A stretch of 23,915 nucleotides of DNA from a virus, in the IMG/VR virus record IMGVR_UViG_3300049483_000063, positions 1-23,915 of that record. One strand, given 5' to 3'. The position numbers and the translations under genes were made by a program. This document shows positions 21,264 to 23,915 of the stretch, piece by piece. A model generated the notes under the pieces. The model was not told where the DNA came from and did no database searches. It was given only the letters and a program-made list of their open reading frames with translations. Numbering within the stretch: the first letter of the stretch is position 1; every line of letters begins with the position of its first letter.

Positions 21264-23158
21264 CGGTCGCGCCTTCCTGAGAGCCAGCTCCCCTGTCGTC
21301 GAGGGATCCATCCGGGTTTATTCACTGAGGGCGGAGCCGGCGGCGGTGGTTTGCTCCGGCCCTGCATCCTGGCCGCCAGGCCGTCGAGGTCGGGGTGCGC
21401 CAGGCGCAGCGCGCCCAGTGCGTAGACGGCCATGTCGAGCGCCTCGTTGCGCGGCCGGATCTTCTTCCAGACTTGCTGCGGTACGCCCTTGTGCCACCGC
21501 ATCACGAGGCGCTCGCTGGTCATCTGCGCCGCGAATTCGTCATCGCACCAATCCGCCTGCGGGAGGTGGACCCGACCGCGGCCCTCTTCGGTGACGACCA
21601 GGCGCGAGAGCCAGAGGGCCTTTGCGGCGTCGACGCCGATCGTGTAGAGCGGCACCTTGCGCTGCCCACGTCCCCAGCGCCGCGGCGACGGCGACGAGAC
21701 GATGGGGCGCTGCCCGTCGCGGCCGATGACGGCGTAGACCCGGCGCGCCGCCTTGCGCAACGCATACTCGTAGACCATCGTGGTCCGGTGACCGCCGGAG
21801 TCGATGCACGTGGCGTGGATGGACAGCCCGACGCCCGAGGCGTGGAGGTAGTCGCGATCGAGCAGCTCGTCGAGCGAAGCCCAGGGCTCCGGCTGGGACG
21901 TGTCCCCACTGAGCGTGTCACGATCGAGAATCCAGGATTCTTCGCCGGGCCCCCAGCCAATCACCAGCACCTCGAGGCGATCGTCCTGCACGTCAACGCC
22001 CATCGTCAGCAGACACACTCCCGCGGGCGACGGCGACGCGAACGGCTCACGACGGACCAGGAGCGCGTGCGGCTCGACGCCGTCGCCCTGGTCGGGTTCG
22101 ATGGGCTCACCGAGCGTGGTGTTCTGCCAGGTGTGCATCGCGCTGGCATCGCCGTGCTTCTGATCAACGCGGGCGCGAAGGAAAGACGCGACGATTTCCG
22201 CGAGCGAGGACAGCGGCGAGTAGGCCTCCCACAGGTGGAAGCTCACGATGCTCTTCTCGCTCCGATCGGTCAGCTCCGCCTGCCAGGCGCCCTTCGAGAG
22301 CATCGCCAGACGCTCGACGTCGTCGAGGGCATGGTCGCAGTGCGGGCAGTGCAGGCGCGCCGTCGCGGGGTCGTCGTCAGTCCAGCGGACTTGTGACCAC
22401 TGGTACGCGAACATCGCGCCGCAGTCCGGGCAGGGCACATGGAAACGCCGTTGGTCTCCCCGCTTGAACCACGCGTGAATCGGGGCGTCGCGCAACGTCG
22501 GTGAGCTGAGCATGAGGATCCGACGCCGTCGCCCGTACGCCGTGGTCCGCTTCATGGCGATCGAGAGCGTGTTGCCTTCGCCGGGGAGCTCGGCCGGGTA
22601 GCGGTCGATCTCATCCAAGACGAGGAGCCGCACCGCGCGCGAGGCGAGCGAGGACGCGGAGTTCGCTCCGCCGATCGCAATCGCCCCGCCGCGGAACGTC
22701 TTCTGCAGGACCGTGTTGCTGGAATCCTTCGACCGCTTCTTCGAGACGACTCCCGCAAGGATGGAGCTCGCCGCGATGACGGGCTCGAGCCGGTTGCGTG
22801 CGAAGTCCTTCGCCATTGGGTCGACGGTGGGTTCGACGACCAGGATGGTGCACGGGTCGTGGGCAATGTGATACGCCACGACGTTGACCGCGCACGCGGT
22901 CTTCCCCCACTGGCTCGAGCCCATCACGACGACGGTCTGCACGCCGGGTTCGTGGAACGCGTCAAGGATGCCCCGCTGATACGGCGCGTAGTCGGTCTGC
23001 CAGTGCGTGCCGGCGAGCGGGCCCGTCGTCAAGACGATCTCCCGGTCCGAGAATTCCGAGACGGTGAGCCGAGGCGGGGGCGCGAAGCGCGAGCGGACGC
23101 GATCCCGGAGACTGATCGCCGCGAACGGATCCCCGAGCGACATCGTCTCGACATTCAC
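21260..23158 (-). CDS. terL: Large terminase subunit, GpA family
   Basis: ATPase/nuclease that cuts and pumps phage DNA into the prohead; 632 residues, close to lambda gpA. Visible features: a Walker-A-like loop GSSQWGKT at residues 80-87, a Walker B LLVLDEIDR ending in Asp-Glu at 182-183, a coupling-motif candidate LMLSSP at 215-220, and two CxxC pairs (C243/C246 and C271/C274) that form a zinc-ribbon-like insert typical of the GpA family. The C-terminal half holds the nuclease-type segment beginning LLTMGVDVQDDRLEVLVIGW. GTG start overlapping the small terminase stop (GTGA), with GGGGAG seven bases upstream; an in-frame ATG five codons later is an alternative. The stop overlaps the next gene's ATG by four bases. 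Confidence 0.95.
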   Translation of the reverse strand: MNVETMSLGDPFAAISLRDRVRSRFAPPPRLTVSEFSDREIVLTTGPLAGTHWQTDYAPYQRGILDAFHEPGVQTVVVMGSSQWGKTACAVNVVAYHIAHDPCTILVVEPTVDPMAKDFARNRLEPVIAASSILAGVVSKKRSKDSSNTVLQKTFRGGAIAIGGANSASSLASRAVRLLVLDEIDRYPAELPGEGNTLSIAMKRTTAYGRRRRILMLSSPTLRDAPIHAWFKRGDQRRFHVPCPDCGAMFAYQWSQVRWTDDDPATARLHCPHCDHALDDVERLAMLSKGAWQAELTDRSEKSIVSFHLWEAYSPLSSLAEIVASFLRARVDQKHGDASAMHTWQNTTLGEPIEPDQGDGVEPHALLVRREPFASPSPAGVCLLTMGVDVQDDRLEVLVIGWGPGEESWILDRDTLSGDTSQPEPWASLDELLDRDYLHASGVGLSIHATCIDSGGHRTTMVYEYALRKAARRVYAVIGRDGQRPIVSSPSPRRWGRGQRKVPLYTIGVDAAKALWLSRLVVTEEGRGRVHLPQADWCDDEFAAQMTSERLVMRWHKGVPQQVWKKIRPRNEALDMAVYALGALRLAHPDLDGLAARMQGRSKPPPPAPPSVNKPGWIPRRQGSWLSGRRDR

Positions 23159-23682
23159 GCCACGACTCCCCGCCGCTTCTTCGTCGTCCGCTTCAATTTC
23201 TTCCGCGATCTCCGCTTCTTCACGAGCGGCGTACCGCCCGCGAGCTCGCGCAGTGTTTCATAGGCGGCATCTTGCAACACCCGTTCGACGCCAGCGGCGC
23301 CGTCGGTGGCCGCAACGCGATGGAGACGATCGGCGAGGGCCGTGGGCCACGAGAGCAATCGTGATCGCACCGCGGCGACCTGGGCGGACCAGATGCGGTC
23401 GACCTCTTCGATGGGGATCAGCTGCTTCGCGCGCATCGCAACGCGTTGCTCGGCTTCGATCGCTTGGGCCAATTCCTTCCGCGCCCGACAGGCCGCAAAG
23501 TCCGGCGCATTCTGCCGGGCCCTCTCCTCTCGAGCCTCCAGCCAGGCGCGGACATCAGCCTCGTTGTAGCGCGAGGCCACGCCACGCCTGCCGCGGGAGG
23601 CGATTGGCAATCCTTCCTGCTGCCACTTCGCGATCGTGATGGGGTGCACGCCGAGTCGCGCGGCCAATTCCAGCCGTGTCAA
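23155..23682 (-). CDS. terS: Small terminase subunit, Nu1-like
   Basis: Probable DNA-recognition subunit of the packaging motor, 175 residues. The N-terminus carries a winged helix-turn-helix of the Nu1/MerR type (residues 1-50: LAARLGVHPITIAKWQQEGL, then a conserved YNEADVRAWLEAR helix). The middle (about 50-135) is a charged helical region suited to oligomer formation. The C-terminus (about 150-172) is very basic (KKRRSRKKLKRTTKKRRG). It overlaps the large terminase by GTGA, the usual order in phages. The start is uncertain: the frame stays open for about 33 more codons upstream without any ATG, GTG or TTG, and the TTG used here has no clear Shine-Dalgarno. The HTH begins right after it, so little of the protein can be missing. 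Function is inferred from the domain and position next to terL. Confidence 0.82.
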   Translation of the reverse strand: MTRLELAARLGVHPITIAKWQQEGLPIASRGRRGVASRYNEADVRAWLEAREERARQNAPDFAACRARKELAQAIEAEQRVAMRAKQLIPIEEVDRIWSAQVAAVRSRLLSWPTALADRLHRVAATDGAAGVERVLQDAAYETLRELAGGTPLVKKRRSRKKLKRTTKKRRGVVA

Positions 23683-23915
23683 TAGGCCCGAGGCGACCGG
23701 CGCAACGACGCCTATCTCGCCCTCGCCGCGTTGCGTTCCGGGCTGTCCCGTGACTGTGGCCGTGACAATAACCCCTTTAGCTGTTAGCCCTTAGAGCCAT
23801 TAGGAATCTGACGATTCTGCGCGGCCCCGTTTACCCGCTAGCGTCTTCTGGCGGAAGAACCTATAGCGACCGGCCCCCCGCGGTCCGTCGCTTCGCACGC
23901 CGGCGCGACCGCTCG
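23683..23915. other. Right edge, leader of the packaging operon
   Basis: The region is richer in A+T just upstream of the small terminase. On the minus strand three imperfect CTAA-containing segments stand close together (GGCTCTAA, GGGCTAACA, GCTAAAGGGG at about 23772-23797). A minus-strand frame from the edge to a TAA at 23800-23802 reads GRYRFFRQKTLAGKRGRAES and could be the C-terminus of an upstream gene, with low support. I see no convincing promoter or terminator. Confidence 0.3.

Overview
The window is the late (structural plus lysis) region of a tailed double-stranded DNA phage or prophage with a G+C-rich genome (79 of 120 bases G+C by direct count over 17041-17160). Apart from one gene, all coding sequence lies on the minus strand, so the map reads from right to left. 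Short ATGA/GTGA/TGATG overlaps and purine-rich ribosome binding sites link most genes into one long operon. Sec signal peptides, a lipobox lipoprotein and an M15-type endolysin suggest a Gram-negative-type, high-G+C host. No integrase, repressor, tRNA or host gene is visible, so I cannot tell lytic phage from prophage or name the host.

Head module (23682 to about 15700): Nu1-like small terminase, GpA-type large terminase, a small helix-turn-helix protein, gpW-like head-tail joining protein, lambda-type portal, a small ribbon-helix-helix-like protein, HK97-type prohead protease, major capsid protein with an N-terminal delta/scaffold-like region, a decoration protein and a head-tail connector. 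Tail module (15722 to 4368): gpZ-like minor tail protein, tail terminator, a small unknown protein, tail tube protein, a G/GT-like pair of tail assembly chaperones apparently joined by a -1 ribosomal frameshift, a 1056-residue tape measure with internal repeats, a LamG-tipped hub/tip protein and a large fibre-like protein with a carbohydrate-binding-like domain and an unexpected signal peptide. A contractile sheath gene is not seen, so a long flexible (siphovirus-type) tail is likely.

Lysis and accessory module (4371 to the left edge): a signal-peptide gene that appears to be cut off by an opposite-strand HNH/homing-endonuclease-like gene of lower G+C; a secreted coiled-coil protein; a membrane protein with a tandem heptapeptide repeat; a 36-residue single-span membrane peptide; an M15-type endolysin; a 539-residue lipoprotein with a glycoside-hydrolase clan A-like domain; an LLH-type holin; and the start of another gene leaving the window.

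Most notable points: the lipoprotein glycosidase placed between endolysin and holin; the probable programmed frameshift at 12693-12700; the antisense endonuclease gene that shares a CATG start palindrome with its neighbour; the signal peptide on the fibre protein; and inverted-repeat hairpins directly after both the capsid and tail tube genes.
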